Shown: positions 32,932 through 46,126, counted from the first letter of the stretch. The stretch is DNA of 64,000 bases from Antedon mediterranea (GCF_964355755.1 NC_092670.1:26773795-26837794), one strand, 5' to 3'. The notes: a model not told the origin generated them from the letters alone. Numbers and translations are program-made.

Positions 32932-34976
32932 TAATGTAAAATATTAATGGACGAAGACGGAATCCCAAAAAGATGAAGATCTTGTGGCAGGATTGAATGG
33001 TGTTATTGGTAGCAAAATGGTTGCTAAGATGACACGTAACATATTCTATGGATCAGACCTTTTGTACTCGCAATGCTAAACAAATCTTCATGGGCTCCCG
33101 GACTATGGACCATGAAGTAAAGCTCTATGGATGGACCAACCAATTATGATAAATTGTATTAAATTTGAAATACAGTACATCGGCGCTGATGTATGATGGT
33201 TTGCAGTGGAAGAGGTGGCGAGTAGGAGGGTCTTCACCACCTCAGCCCCACCGTGTTGGGATTGAGTAAGGACATTTTGAAAATATGGGCCTCTAGTTGG
33301 CCAGAAATTAAGTACAACTTTTATCAAAGTTCCAGCTTGGAGTCAATAGTATAAAACCTTTAGGTATTTTAATCTGAAATATACACATAGGTCGAGTTCT
33401 CAATTCTTTAACACTAATGCTATTGATTTGTACTGTATACTTTTAATATGTCGAGAGGGAAAGTTACGTCATCTCCACACACTCTCCAAACTGCCCAAAT
33501 CATCATCCTATAATACCAAATTTAAACTCTTGCAATATTTCACTTTAAAACTATACACAGTTTCTTTCTTGCTTGTGTTTAAAATTATGAAAATCCAAAG
33601 ACAAATCAAAATAAACCGTTACTAGTATTCTATTTTATTTTTGTTGGAATTGCTAATAATTTAAGAAGCAAATACATGAATGAAAATTGCATAGTAAATC
33701 ATCATACTACAGTGCGCATGTGATTTTAATTAAAACTAGTATCCTAAATATAGGTTTGTGAATAAAGATTACTATGCAATTAATTTACATTTTTGTTTAT
33801 TTGTACTAAATAAAAAGATTCAATATAACTAAGTATGTTGCATCAAACAGCTTATTGTAATGGAGGAAACACTGAAACATCTGAACAAAACAAACCTATG
33901 TTCTTTCAATTATTAATATTAAGTTTTAGTTTTAATTTAAATCATATATACTGATGTACAGTAGTATGATATAGTATTTTCCTACATGTTTACAATTAAA
34001 TACAATCAGTATAATTGTTTGAAATATAAGGTTAAGCTATTAAAGAAGAAATTACAGTCAGGCTTTACAGAATGATTAGCATTTGTATTAATTAACCCAG
34101 ATAATAACATTAGTTTAATGCCCCATTTTATAAACATCAGAGCATTTTGTCAGTCCAAATTCAGCTTTCCTGGCAGCTTGTGATTTTTCAAATTGATCAT
34201 GAACAAGATTATTATCAGGTCCTTCAGATCAAATCTACCACCAGACGTCAAATTCACATACTGTAGTAAATATAGATAAATTTAGAATTGGACCTTCTTT
34301 AGTAGGATACAGTAACCAATACAGTGAATATGCTGAGATAGCTTACACTTAAATGTGTTTAAAATACTGTACAGTACTATACATGATCATACAAAATACA
34401 GTATAAGTATGGTACTGCATTCATACACTGTCTGTTTTTACCAACAGCACAGTCTGTATGTCCCATCAGTAGGCAGACAGTAGTTTTCAGTATTGGATCA
34501 AACCTATGTGTTTTTTGTTTATATTGCCTTTGTTGATTTTTAGGCTAGGGTAAACACAATCCTGTATACTGTGTAGGTTCTCATCAGCATCAGAAAATAT
34601 TCGGTGCTGTAAAGTTAATACATAATCATTTCCTCGCATTATTGCAAAATATAATTAGATGTAGACATGTTTAGGTAACTCATTACAGTTGACTAATATT
34701 CAGAATTTAGTAACTATAGCAACCAATTGAATACCATTATTCTAAATCTTATACTAAATAATGGGTTTACATTTTGAAATAGCATAGTACTAAAGCAATT
34801 GTAGGACAATAATGAGAGCTACAGTGGCACATCGTACCATCCATTGCAAATTGCAGAACTGGTTTGACATACTGTATCATATTGCTTATAATCTTTGCTT
34901 GAAAGCTAAATACAGCTTGGCAAATAACCTAATGAATATTTATCGTCTTATGTCTTTAAAATTAAACTAGATTTAA
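32932..34976. other. Unassigned AT-rich sequence
   Basis: Apart from the inverted partner at 33042-33105, I see no gene, RNA or recognisable element. The (T)ACTGTA(C) word recurs often (for example 34260, 34375, 34430). Short open frames at 33103-33327 and 33428-33625 have no family resemblance. Confidence 0.4.
33042..33105 (-). repeat. Inverted partner of 26318-26385
   Basis: The reverse complement reads GGGAGCCCATGAAGATTTG and continues through TTTAGCATTGCGAGTA to ATAGAATATGT, as on the other side of copy A2. Both flanks beyond the match are unrelated. Confidence 0.6.
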
Positions 34977-36370
34977 TTCGTCACTATGACGAATTATAGG
35001 TTACAGTATATGCATTGATTTAAATAAAGATAATTGATTGATTGAAAATATATTGATTGATTCATTTTCAGAATCTTTAATTATTTATAATATATGATAG
35101 GATCTTGCTAACGCAAATACAATAGCCGGTATCATAATCCGATCAAAGATCCTTCTGCGTATATAATGTCATAAACCACATTTGTTACATAATAATAAAG
35201 ACATAAGTTACTTATCACTAAATAAAATTGAACTAACAATATGGATAATAAAAAAAAATCTCATTTCATTTCGTTTCCCAAGGTGAGACTCGATCTCGGT
35301 ACCTTGAACGCCATAGACACGAGCCCAAACCACCGGGCCATCCACAACTGACTAACAGTTGTAGAAAGATTCCTCCATGTATTTACTATGCAGTAACCAC
35401 TTTGGTGCAGATAGATTAACATACCGCAATGAATTATAATTTTTTACAATGATGACATTTTAAAAAATTTAAAAAAATGATGCACTGTCACACTATATAC
35501 TTTTAACTTTAATATATGAACTTTTGAAGAAAGAAAGTTAATGTTAAGTTTGTTATTGTGACCTACGAAAATGTCATAATTTTTTGATTGTCGAAATAAA
35601 TTTTTTTAAATATTAAATGCAATTAATGATGACCTTATCAACTTTTGTTCTCTTAATTTCATAATAAATCATACACATGATACATACACTTCAAGAAAAT
35701 GAAATAAAAAATAGAAGTTCCCGAGCATTCTGACGATCTATATTAATGTTAAAATTTAGCATATTTTCACCATTTTGTTAACTTACACGTGCGTAGCCTG
35801 TCACTTTTGACGTGCTCGTATAACGCAATTTCGCGTTAAAAAGTGAATAAAATATGATGATATTATTAAAGAAAGGTTATACAACGGTAATCGGACAAAA
35901 ATAGTGCGCATTAACGTTTAATGTGCAGTGCGCATGCAAAAATCTGCGCAGTCATGGCAATTATTTAAACGCTTAAAATTGCCTGAAACGTACTCTAATT
36001 TCATCGAAAATAAATTTTGACAATTAAAAAAATTTAAAGCGCGCATACGCATGCATTATATGCGCTATGTACTTAATTATATTGCCATATGATGAAATAT
36101 GACCTGAAATTTAAGAGTACCAAATTTTGTTTAAAAGTGATTCATGATTGTGAAGATATGATTACAAACGTGATTTCGTTAAATCGCGCACAGTGAAAAC
36201 ATAACCACATCGATTCCTGGCCATAAGGAATATACTCTGAAAAATTGACTTAGCTAGATGAAACTGATATCAAGATAATTCACGGACAAAATAGTGCTAA
36301 GGAAAGAATAAATAAATAAAGATCCTGACAGAATCAAGAGGTTATTAATAATAATTATTATATTACCTAA
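34977..36370 (-). mobile_element. Helitron-like copy A3
   Basis: Same ends as A1: CTAGATTTAATTCGTCAC at the left (3' end on the minus strand, next to a host A) and a terminal dyad ending ACCTAA at 36370. It is more diverged than A1 and A2 and its terminal dyad has drifted to AATAATAATTATTA. The tRNA-like module is kept at about 35277-35345. Confidence 0.85.
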
Positions 36371-37484
36371 TTATATTAACACTAGGGCACATTCTGAAAA
36401 CATACGAAGCATTCGCTTTTACAAAAATCAAATCGACATTCATTTTTTTTATCAATGACAGTGAAATTTGCAGTGGCGGATCAGGATCTGACAAGTGGGG
36501 TGCGTAGCACCGAGTGGGGGTGGGTTTGGGAGCCTCAGAAAATTTTTGAGGAAAAAGATGCTTATACACACTGTTTAATAGGCTAGAGCAACTGTTTCCA
36601 TCACATTTTTATAACAAATGTTTACAATGTAAATTTAAGTAAATCCTTCCTAAATACTGTACGGATCTTTTTTGACGAACTAATAATAAACTTTGATCGA
36701 AAAATATTTCAAACGAAATTAACATTTGGTAATGCGGTACTCCAAAAATGCCTTGATATAGTGCATGTGTTGTGTACTGCATGCACCACTGTGTTTTGGT
36801 GGTCTTAACCTCAGATATATACCCTACAGCCGGGTGAATAACTCAATGTAATTTAGTATACTATGATTGTAGTAATCGCCGTGTCTATAACACAAATCAA
36901 TAAAACGGCAAATACACCACACACTTTTTTTCGGTCGTGTACATACACTGGTACTGGTACTGGTTCAAATAACCGTCTCACAGAGACATCTGGTAGCCAT
37001 TGACTTGAAGTTGGCATTTGGATGTGTTACTTTTAAATGTAGGCCTACAGTATGAGAGTGACTACTACCAAATTACACAGTCACAAAACAACTTATAATA
37101 CAAGACATTTTTTTCAAGTTTATTTTATGCCTATAAAATAATAAAAGAACACCATGTTTCTCGTTTATTTTTATCGTTTATACGGCATACCATTATTATA
37201 TAAAAAACCTTCATACGCGAGAAAAAAGTTCACGATATTGTTACACTCCACGCTGTACAGGGGCGTAAATATACCACGCTAACTCTTGCACACACGGACC
37301 AGGGCGGTAATTAACTGAAATGGAAAATGGTGTATTTTTGGAGAGTGATGACGTCAGCATTTGCACGAGGAGCGAGCTAGATAATGTGATGAGGTACGTG
37401 CGTGTGTTTTGAAAATAACTCAGTTGTGGGTATTTTAAAGATTTTAAATCGCCTTTTCTTTTTAAACTCTTGAATTCATAAATA
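36371..37484. other. Unassigned sequence with a possible repeat end
   Basis: 36474-36545 (GTGGCGGATCAGGATC, then GGGGGTGGGTTTGGG) resembles the G-rich block at 10647 and may be the end of a DNA transposon family. GGTACTGGTACTGG occurs near 36952. No gene is supported. Confidence 0.4.
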
Positions 37485-38321
37485 CCGTATATTTCGATGT
37501 ATAAGTCGCACCTGTGTATAAGACGCACCCCCTAACTGAGAGTAAAATATCGGTATTTTTAATATCGTCGATGTATAAGATGCACTTTATATTTCATCGA
37601 AACAATGTTTTTTTGAATTGCATTCAATATTAATATTGTAATAATATATTTTGTTATATCTACAATGGCGTCCTTTATTTCGGTTTTTTCTTACCTAGGC
37701 TCGGCCGCGCCCAACCTCAACAAGTTTTTCCAACTTGTTATTCATGAGTTTCGCATCCGCAACATCGAGTGCATGACCGTGTGTGTAACACGCACGTGTA
37801 TGGGCTAGCCTCGCTCGATCATTTCGAGAGGGCGCACGTTTTCACGGACAATCGTATTCGATTAGTATCTATGTATTCAAGAAGTGTGTATGCTAGGTCC
37901 ATGCTATAATCAACTGGAGAATATACTAGTCGAATACCGTACACCATGTGGCCGCCAAGAAGGGCTTGCGCTGGGGGTACGGCGATCGTGCGTATAACTA
38001 TAAATAAATACTAATCCAATCGTAAACGTTGACAAATGAAATTTTATCGGAGCGCCTAAAACAGCTCCATAATAAAAAAATCTTTTCATCATATTTAGTA
38101 TAACATCACGCTAAAATTCCTTAAAAACTAGGCAGAAGCAGGTTGCCGTTACGTTAGTACACTGTAGCTAGGCCTAGCCTACTCAGGCCGGTAATCCCTC
38201 AGGCCTAGCCAACGAGGTGACGATATGTACAATCTGTGTGGTGAGGCATTTATGTTCGGTGTATAAGAAGCATCCTTAATTTAGAGGTCAAATTTGCGTG
38301 TCAAAAGTGCGAAATATACGG
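37485..38321. mobile_element. TA-flanked inverted-repeat element (mariner/pogo-like MITE)
   Basis: Left CCGTATATTTCGATGTATAA and right (complement CCGTATATTTCGCACTTT) share about 13 terminal bases, with TA at 37483-37484 and 38322-38323. The phrase GTATAAGTCGCACC...GTATAAGACGCACC near the left end, also found as GTATAAGATGCAC at 37571, is the style of widespread TA-target MITEs in animals. 837 bp, no transposase. Confidence 0.65.
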
Positions 38322-38869
38322 TAGTAGTAATTAAACTCTTACTTTAGCTCTTTCACTATGTAGGCCTATTTACACAACTATAATGCTAGCTCTAGCCTAC
38401 TCTTCTTAAAAAAAAATTGAGAATTAAGGGGGTGGCTAGCCACCCTATTCACCACCCTAGATTCGTCACTGCTCTCTTCTCCCAGACATGGTTGGGGTTT
38501 GTAATTTGAGCATAACCCGTCCTAGTTTACAAATTATCAAAAATGTTGGCTTCTAGAACTATAACTGCTGCTTGCTTATAGCTTCTGAATGAGTAGTCTT
38601 CATGTATGTGCTGGCTAAAGCAGCAGCGTGAAAACTACTCCGATTCAGAAAATATTATATAAAGTGAGTTCCAAGATGGCGCCCAAAAAATAAAAATGGT
38701 AGCCATTGAAATTGAAATACATATCATCGTATACAAAGCCACAAATAGTCAATTCCTAATGTATTTTAGTCTGCAAATTAGAAGGAAAGTGCAACTGCAA
38801 GCATTGCATTTTATGAATTTTTTAAACATACTATTTATAAAAACCCATGTTATCAAATTTCTAAAGTTT

Positions 38870-40170
38870 TTCTTTGACCTTTGACCTCAATTTGAATATT
38901 TTAATCCAATTGAAAACAAAATAACCATATCTCCGCAACGCTTACATTAAATAAAATAATTTTAGTGTCAAATTATTTGGAAGATGCATATTAACCCTTT
39001 CACTGCGGCGCATTATTCCCACCTCTGTGCGTAATATATATTTAAGAAAAACATATGATATTTTAATAAATTGCAAAAAAATACTAATTGAGATAATTGT
39101 GTGATTATTTTTGTGGTGTGTTATGGGCAAAGGGTTAGTTTACAATTAGGTATAAAAAAAAAAGTAATTTGCATATTGATGACATCATGTGACGTCATTA
39201 CAGGTATTTTGGATTTCGAGTTTTTTATCTATTCAATGATAAAAACTATATTTTCTATAAGAAATTCTTATGGAATACGTTTTTCCAACTGGATATTGGT
39301 GAAGATACGTATAACAAATAAAAATATTTAAAAAAAATTTAATTATTTTTATTGTTTTATAAAAATTATGCACAAATCAAAGTTTTGGGGCAAAATCGAG
39401 AAAATAATGACAGTTTCCAATAATTCACTATAGTACAAAAACTAACTATTGTTTCAGAATTTTTTTTTGTGTGTGTTGTGATAAACACAATGTTGCCCTA
39501 TTGGGGCTGGTAAATTTGTGTTACTTTCAAAATGGCCGCCATTACGCTACTCAAAACAACTTTCAAAGATAGAAATACTATTATACTATACTATTATAAT
39601 TAACTATAGAGGGCGCATTATTTTCAAGACGATCATACAACTACAGAGGGCCGTTTTTTTTGCCGGGGAATTTTTTTAATGACTTGCAAAATTATTCAAG
39701 TTCATCGAAAGAATATAGAGGGTGCCATATATTATAGGCAAATACGATTAAATAATTGTTTTGCCCATACCTGGTATTACCGGGTATACGCATTTCAACG
39801 ACATTTGTTTATACCCGGTAGTACCGGGTATACGCAGTGAAAGGGTTAATATTCGTCCTAATGGAAACATTTGTCAAAAATGGCCGGAAGTATGATTTTT
39901 GGTATTTTTGACATTTGACCTAAATCGCATATAACTTGGTAACTAACAGTTGGACAAACTTTAAATAGGTCTAAAATTAATCAGAAGATGGATGTTTCTA
40001 TTCAGTCTAATACAAACTTTTCCAAGAAAATGACCCAGATTCTTGTTATTGACCTTTGACCTGTACTGATAGTACACATTTCTATATCTCGAAAACTAGT
40101 GGTCGTAAAAGTTTTTTTATGATAAATTATTAGATAAATATATATTTATATGTTTTAGAATAAAATAGTT
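38870..40170. repeat. Dispersed GACCTTTGACCT repeat units, split by a TTAA element
   Basis: TTGACCTTTGACCT at 38874 and again near 40050, TTAGTGTCAAATTAnTnGGAAGATGCATATT at 38960, and CAGAAGATGGATGTTTCTATT near 39980 mirror the family at 25290-26200. The second half continues after the insertion at 38995-39845. Confidence 0.55.
38995..39845. mobile_element. piggyBac-like MITE, TTAA-flanked
   Basis: Starts CCCTTTCACTGCG and ends CGCAGTGAAAGGG, a 13-base perfect inverted repeat, flanked by TTAA at 38991-38994 and 39846-39849. CCCTTT ends and a TTAA target are piggyBac traits. Near the right end a GTATACCCGGTA/TACCGGGTATAC dyad occurs twice. At 851 bp no transposase is present. It splits a dispersed repeat unit cleanly. 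Confidence 0.85.
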
Positions 40171-40239
40171 TCTATGAAAATGTAAAAGAATCCTATTTAT
40201 GATAACTAAATTTGTAATTTGTTAACATCCAATAGTATA

Positions 40240-40400
40240 CAAATAATGAATGTTTATGAGTGCAATGGTACAAATAATGGCACGAGGTGAATGATGAAAG
40301 GTTATATCAACGAGGCAAAGCCGAGTTGATATAACCTTTCATCATTCACCAAGTGCCATTATTTGTACCATTACACGAATACAAAACATTCATTATTTGT
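40240..40400. repeat. Large palindrome, ~73 bp arms, short loop
   Basis: AATGGTACAAATAATGGCAC and GGTGAATGATGAAAGG on the left are mirrored after the centre at about 40318 (CGAGGCAAAGCCGAG). Arms pair over about 73 bases with few mismatches, enough for a cruciform or a long RNA hairpin. Related arm sequence is found at 24785-24910 and 44478-44570. Confidence 0.85.
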
Positions 40401-41450
40401 TTTATATAACATCTAAATAAATTCTAGTTATTTGAATCAAATAAAAGGTAGCCCTAGCCAAAGCTTACTACATTTCATTCACACACATTTGATTAAAAAC
40501 AGTAACATTTGGTTTTTAATAATGTTATATTAAATGTTATATTTATATGGATGGAAACACACCTACTTTTGTGTTAATTATGTCAACAAACGACCAAACA
40601 ATCCTAGGCCTAGCAAGGCTAAAACGCCTAGGCTAGGCCTAGCCTAATACTAGCATGGCCTAGGCTAGACCTAGTAGCCTAGTACTAGCTTGGCTAAAAG
40701 GCAAAACTTCGACAGACAATTGGAACTTATCTAAGCTAATTATGGTTTTTCCAACAATTCCACGTCTTGTAGGGATGTCCCCATTAATTAATCAAAATCC
40801 TAAAAATGATCTAAAGCTAATTTAAATGCCTTTTTGAATGAAATTAGTACATAATGTCCAAATCGTACACAAATATCTGCTGCTGTTGCATATCTCGCGG
40901 TGGTGTCTTACAAATGAAACTGAGACCAGACGACAGGTGGCGCTGTTGTATTTCACAGTACATAGCCATATCATAGGATAATTTGTGTACTAGATTTTTT
41001 TTCATCCGCGAGACGTTTTTTTTTTCGTACACAAAAATGTTTCAAAAAGTACTATTTAACGATCGTTGAATAGTGCGTACTATTGCACGCCATGTGACCC
41101 ACATTCGTCCAATCAAATGACAGGAATTTATATAGGTGTTATATAATATTTGTTATGTATTAAAATGTGTTATATTTGCTGATTTTAGGCACTTAACGTA
41201 AATTTATCTGAACTATGGATATTTAATGTAAAATTTGTTTTCTTTAATATAAAGAAAATGGTTATCCATCAAATAAGACCATTTAAAAAATTTTCTGACA
41301 AAAACTTAGTTACAAGTAAAAAAGTGTACTTTTACTTATGTGAACAGCACCCTCAATCTTTATTTCCCCTAAAATACCACATTTTATGTGGTTTCAAAAA
41401 CTGAACTGGTTATAACTTTTTTTTATAGATTTTTTTTACAGTTGTAATTG
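40401..41450. other. Probable decayed DNA transposon and unassigned sequence
   Basis: TTATATAACATCTAAATAAATTC at 40411 is mirrored at about 41125-41155 (complement ATTATATAACACCTATATAAATTCC), suggesting inverted ends about 750 bp apart. 40600-40700 is dense in CTAGGC/AGGCCT words. No gene. Confidence 0.4.
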
Positions 41451-41960
41451 TAATTTACATACCACCTCTACCATTTACTACAGCTACTTCATTTACATAC
41501 TTCTGCCATCCACATATACTGTATGTGATTTCCTAGTTTACTGGCAGCCATTTTGGATTTTTCCCACCATCTTTGCAACGAGTGACCTGTATTATGTACC
41601 ATGTCTAAAATATGTTTCAATGACCATGATTAGGCCCATTCCCTGTTTTCCTACTTCGTTTGATACCTACAGTATATGTGATTTCTGCAACCAGAATGAA
41701 TTCCAGTTTAGGCTACTGGCAGCCATGTTGGCCACCATCTTAACAACGAATGACCATATATGTCATGCAACATGTCTAAAATATATTTCCATGAATGAAT
41801 GAATAAATATATGACCATGAATATACTTATGTTTTAATAGTTCATTTGCCTATATGTGACTTCTGCAACAAATGAAATGTGATTTTTCAATTTATTGGCG
41901 GCCATTTTGGAATTTGGCCGCCATCTTGAAAAATAAATTACGACCAGAGTGGCTCCTAGG
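41450..41960. repeat. About three diverged ~180 bp tandem units with GGCAGCCATTTTGG
   Basis: Recurring order: TATATGTGATTTCTGCAAC, TTTACTGGCAGCCATTTTGG, CCACCATCTT, AACGAnTGACC, CATGTCTAAAATAT and TTTCnATGA. Copies centre on about 41540, 41720 and 41900. Non-coding. Confidence 0.6.
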
Positions 41961-43445
41961 CAAAAATCAATTGGTAGATCCCAACGAAGCTCCATGCTTT
42001 TGTCCACCGTGTAACGATTATCTCAAAATTGGTTGTTAAGCCACCTGACTATAGTCAATTGACAACTTTATAAGTTTATATTGAGGTTATTCTATAACAT
42101 AGTTATAAGTTTACCAATGAAGCCATCTGAAGTAACCTTTTTGTTGTTAACAATCAAAACATGAAAATGAAATGGTGTATAGAGAAAATCTACAATCCAA
42201 AATTATTTAATATACTATTTTTATTAAGTAGAAGTGCTTGGGACATGCCTTTGAATATCTTCTGAAACATTGGTCATTGATAGATCAATTCATGTGCTCC
42301 TGCATTCTATTGGTACTTTGCTAATTTATTACATTTATTAATTTAAATACAGTTCACTTGCTCGTGGAGGCCATACAGGTTATTGATTTTGATGAAATGA
42401 GTAGCTTTCTGTGAAATTAAGCATGTAAAGATAAAAGAAATAAGTCAAAATTCACTATAATAATAGTATAATTTGATTAAATATATACTGTACTTTAATG
42501 ATTGAATATTGTATGTAGTTTATTTTCTATCATTTCTAATACTGAAAAAAAAAAACAAGTTTCATTTAACTTGGGTGATAATAATGCAGTATTACAACTA
42601 GGCCATTGCAAACAATTATAATATTAATTTTGTTTTCTTGTTTTTATACATTTTGTACAATACTCCATCTAGGGTAGTCATAGTAGTACTCAAGACTGGT
42701 AATGTTTAGTAATGTTGGCTGTGTTTATGCCTTGTGAATTTTTTTCTCTATAAAATATCAATATCTAAACTTCAGGGTACTGTAGGTTTTTTTATGATGA
42801 TGCACTCCAGCAAAATAAAACTATACCCCATAAAAGGTGTCTCATTTATATTCCATACTACTGTAAATAAATGGAAAAAAGTTTTTATTTATTGGCGATA
42901 ATAAATTAATAATTAATATTATTAATAATATATAAATAAAAACATACTATTTTAGCCTTAAAACATGTTTGTTCTGGTTATTATACAAACATGGAACAGG
43001 CCTACTACTACTACACTAAGCTGGCCGCTAGTGTCTTAGCTAGAGTTGTATCCAACACTGTGTATTATACTAGTTTAGGCCTACTACTACTAAGTTAGCT
43101 CAAATACATAAGTTAGCTCAAATACATTCTAAAATAGAGTAATTATATAATCCAATATTAATAATACTTAATATAGATGATATGGTAATTTACTGTTTAT
43201 TCAAATATTATCATTTATTCAAATATTATTAATTAGGGGTCTAAGTATTTTGTCGTAGGCCAATGATGTAAATTTTACCTGGCAAAATTCTCTTTATTAT
43301 AAAATACAAGTCATTTGTAGCACATAGCTTGCACGAAAGAAATTTTGCTTATAGGGCCTAGGCCTAGTGAATGTGATAAACTTACTAATGTTAACGTTGT
43401 TGCACCGCGCCAGGGGAAGTGTATTTATATTCACTGCAACAATCA
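41961..43445. other. Unassigned AT-rich sequence
   Basis: No gene or element recognised. Two clusters of AGGCCTACTACTAC lie at 42990-43010 and 43075-43095, and a short ATAAGTTAGCTCAAATAC duplication at about 43098-43135. Confidence 0.4.
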
Positions 43446-43453
43446 ATTCTAGT

Positions 43454-43989
43454 ATGGGCGGCCATTAGGGCCAAAATAGACAAACGTTGAATTCAGCGCC
43501 TTGCAACTTCTCTCGAAAATAAGGAAATTAATCTAAATCAAGTGCAATATATTTTAGATGAGTTATGTAGAGATGCCATACAATTTGCCGTTACAATTCT
43601 CGCTTCCATGATATGTTACCCTCCCCACCCAGCCCCAGCAGAGAGCAGAGTGGTTTCAGTCACGTGGTTTTAAAATAATATGCTGCCCTCAACGTTTAAA
43701 TTTAGTTTAAGTTTAGACTGTACCCCATTTTGTCCTTGCGCCAATTTTTGTCCTTGCGCCAATTTTTGTCCTTTCGGCAATTTAACCATACAGGAATTTG
43801 TTCATACGGCAATGTATGTGTGTGTCCGTACGGCAATATTTGTTTGTCACTCGAGGAATTATGTCAAATTAACGCCATTTGTTTGCCTTACGGGAGCGGA
43901 TTATGTCTTTAACGCCATTTGTTTGGCTTACGGGAGTGGAATTTTTCGTACGGCAACGTTTGTCTATTTTGGCCCTAATGGCCGCCCAT
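43454..43989. mobile_element. hAT-like MITE with perfect 8-bp target duplication
   Basis: ATGGGCGGCCATTAGGGCC at 43454 and its complement ending at 43989 form inverted repeats of about 38 bases. Both ends are flanked by ATTCTAGT (43446-43453 and 43990-43997), an exact 8-bp duplication as made by hAT and P-type transposases. The right half is a degenerate tandem array (43730-43955) of TTTTGTCCTTGCGCCAAT-like and TTACGGGAG-like units. No transposase. Confidence 0.85.
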
Positions 43990-43997
43990 ATTCTAGT

Positions 43998-45981
43998 GAG
44001 GTGAAATCTGAATATGAAATCTTGTAGTTTAGTCTTCATATTTTTGCAGATAACATCCACAATCTGGTCCAAGCAATAACCTTATTAAGTCTAACATCCG
44101 TTAATGTTTAATGTGGTTCCTAAACACTGCTTTCATGGTGGAAACTATTTTATTGAAACCCTCAGAAAAAACGTGTGTTCCGTAATTGACGCCATGTTGT
44201 TATTGTGTATAGGCGCTACAAAACAATTTATGTTCAATCAATCAAAGACTTTCTCAGTGCCATTGCCTAGAGCCTTGATTAGAATATAGATTCCGATGTG
44301 TTAGGTACATACTGTACATGCGAACTCACTTACACATAATGATAATTTCACTTTAATTATTAACTTTTAAATATCATCTTGATATTTTGAGATATAACGT
44401 GATTTAACGATGGAGGAATCGTTAAAGATTAAAGTTAAATTGTGGTACATTGCTGTTAGTGTGTAGTAGCATTCAGTATTATACAAATATTATGGAGATT
44501 TATGAGTGCAATTGTACAAATATTTTCATGAGGTGAAAGATGAAAGGTTGTATGTTCATGAGTATTACTAATACTGTACAAATATTTTTGGATAGTATTT
44601 TAAAAATATCTTATCATCTGTATAATTGTGGAATCCCACTGCACTGATGAGTTTGTTGTTGTAGATGGACTGGCTAGCCAACTGGTGAAAATCAAAATGT
44701 GGGAATTTTTTTTGTCAGTCTTCTCTCATTCATAAAACGAAAGTAGGTGTATGGTAAAACTAAAACAAGTGGAAAAGTCCAAGTGCAAATGACGTTAATA
44801 TTTAACCAATGGAATGTTTACTGCGAAGTTGGAAAATTGCAAATGAGGCTTTAATTAAAGCATTGATGTTTTAGGCCCTGGGTCTTCCCCTAAAAATCCT
44901 GAATGCACTACAGTAGTTAAATAGCTGCATGCATCAGCAGGTTGAACTAAACTAAAATAATTTAAAAAAAACATGTCACAATTGCAAAATATTACTAACA
45001 TTGTAATTACATACTTTATCAGAAAACAAGTTATTTAAGCTTAAATAGGTACATTTTGTTTTAAAAAAAGGATTACAAACAAGTATACTATTACACTTTT
45101 AATATGCCATGTTTCATAAAACCTGCTATTTTGTATTGGTTTTTGTTTGGATGTCAGATGGTTTCTTAAGTGTGCCTGCTGTTTCATTGTCAATTTTCAT
45201 TTATATCATATTTTATTGTTAGAAATTAGAATATTTTTTATCATATGTTTGAATATCTTTCACCATAACGCATTTTAATTTAATAACATTTTTAAATTTG
45301 TTTGAAATTCTAATACTGAGAGAGATAGTGAATTATTGTTTGATATTTTAATACTGAGAGAGGTATTGATTCAATTGTTTTCTTTATTTGACAATAATTT
45401 CACTTATATAATATGAAAAGACAATGTGATGTGCAAATAAATGTCAATTAAAGATGTATTGTCCCACTGATTGTCCTGCTGGAAAAATAATTCTTAACAC
45501 ATTTTGTTGTTGAATATGCTATTTTAATTTCATAAAAGAAAAGAAATGTATTTGTGTAAAAAATTTAATTTAAAGCCAATGGATTTTTGGTTGAATTTAA
45601 TTAACCATTTATTTTGTCATTTTATAAAGTGAAAACATACATTTTTTTGGCAGTTGTTTGTTCTACGGAAGTGAAATTTATTAAAACTACAAATAACCTA
45701 TACAAAGTCTGATTTAGTTACTCTTCGTTTTTCATGTTTTTTGGGGACAATACCTCTTTAAGCAAATAAAGAATTCTACTGGTGACTGTCCGCATTTCGG
45801 TATACTCATCATAGCATTCTATTAATACTATAAAATTAAAAAAGAATCTGAATGAAGAATTAATATTGTAAACTTGATGTTGGTTTTTCTGATGTAGTTT
45901 ATGGTTTTGTAATTGATATTCTATACAAAAAGGTCTAAGACTAAAATATTTAGCTAACATTTGATTTTTGTTTGTTTACAG
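43998..45981. other. Region upstream of GALNT coding exon 1; nothing assigned
   Basis: AT-rich with no convincing gene. 44478-44570 resembles one arm of the palindrome at 40240. A CTGAGAGAG(A/G)TA duplication occurs at 45317 and 45353. No TATA-plus-initiator arrangement or CpG-rich block is evident, so the true promoter of the downstream gene is probably elsewhere. Confidence 0.35.
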
Positions 45982-46126
45982 AACACCGTAGATGTATTAC
46001 TTCTACTGTCATACTTCTGAGACCAGCATTCCTTTGTTTATGCGATCAACAGTAAAAATATGTCCAGGAAAATATATTAATAAGAACATTGTGTATGTTT
46101 TTGTCTTATGTAATTTTTGTTGAAAT
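45982..46126 (+). other. Probable 5' UTR segment of GALNT-like gene
   Basis: TTTTTGTTTGTTTACAG at 45965-45981 is a good pyrimidine tract plus acceptor. The exon would start AACACCGTAG and run into the ATG at 46127. It implies an upstream untranslated exon not identified here. Inferred from signals only. Confidence 0.45.

Noticed and set aside
43680-44027. Cys/Phe-rich open frame on the + strand
   Set aside because: It is a translation of the tandem array in the hAT-like MITE and crosses its right end.
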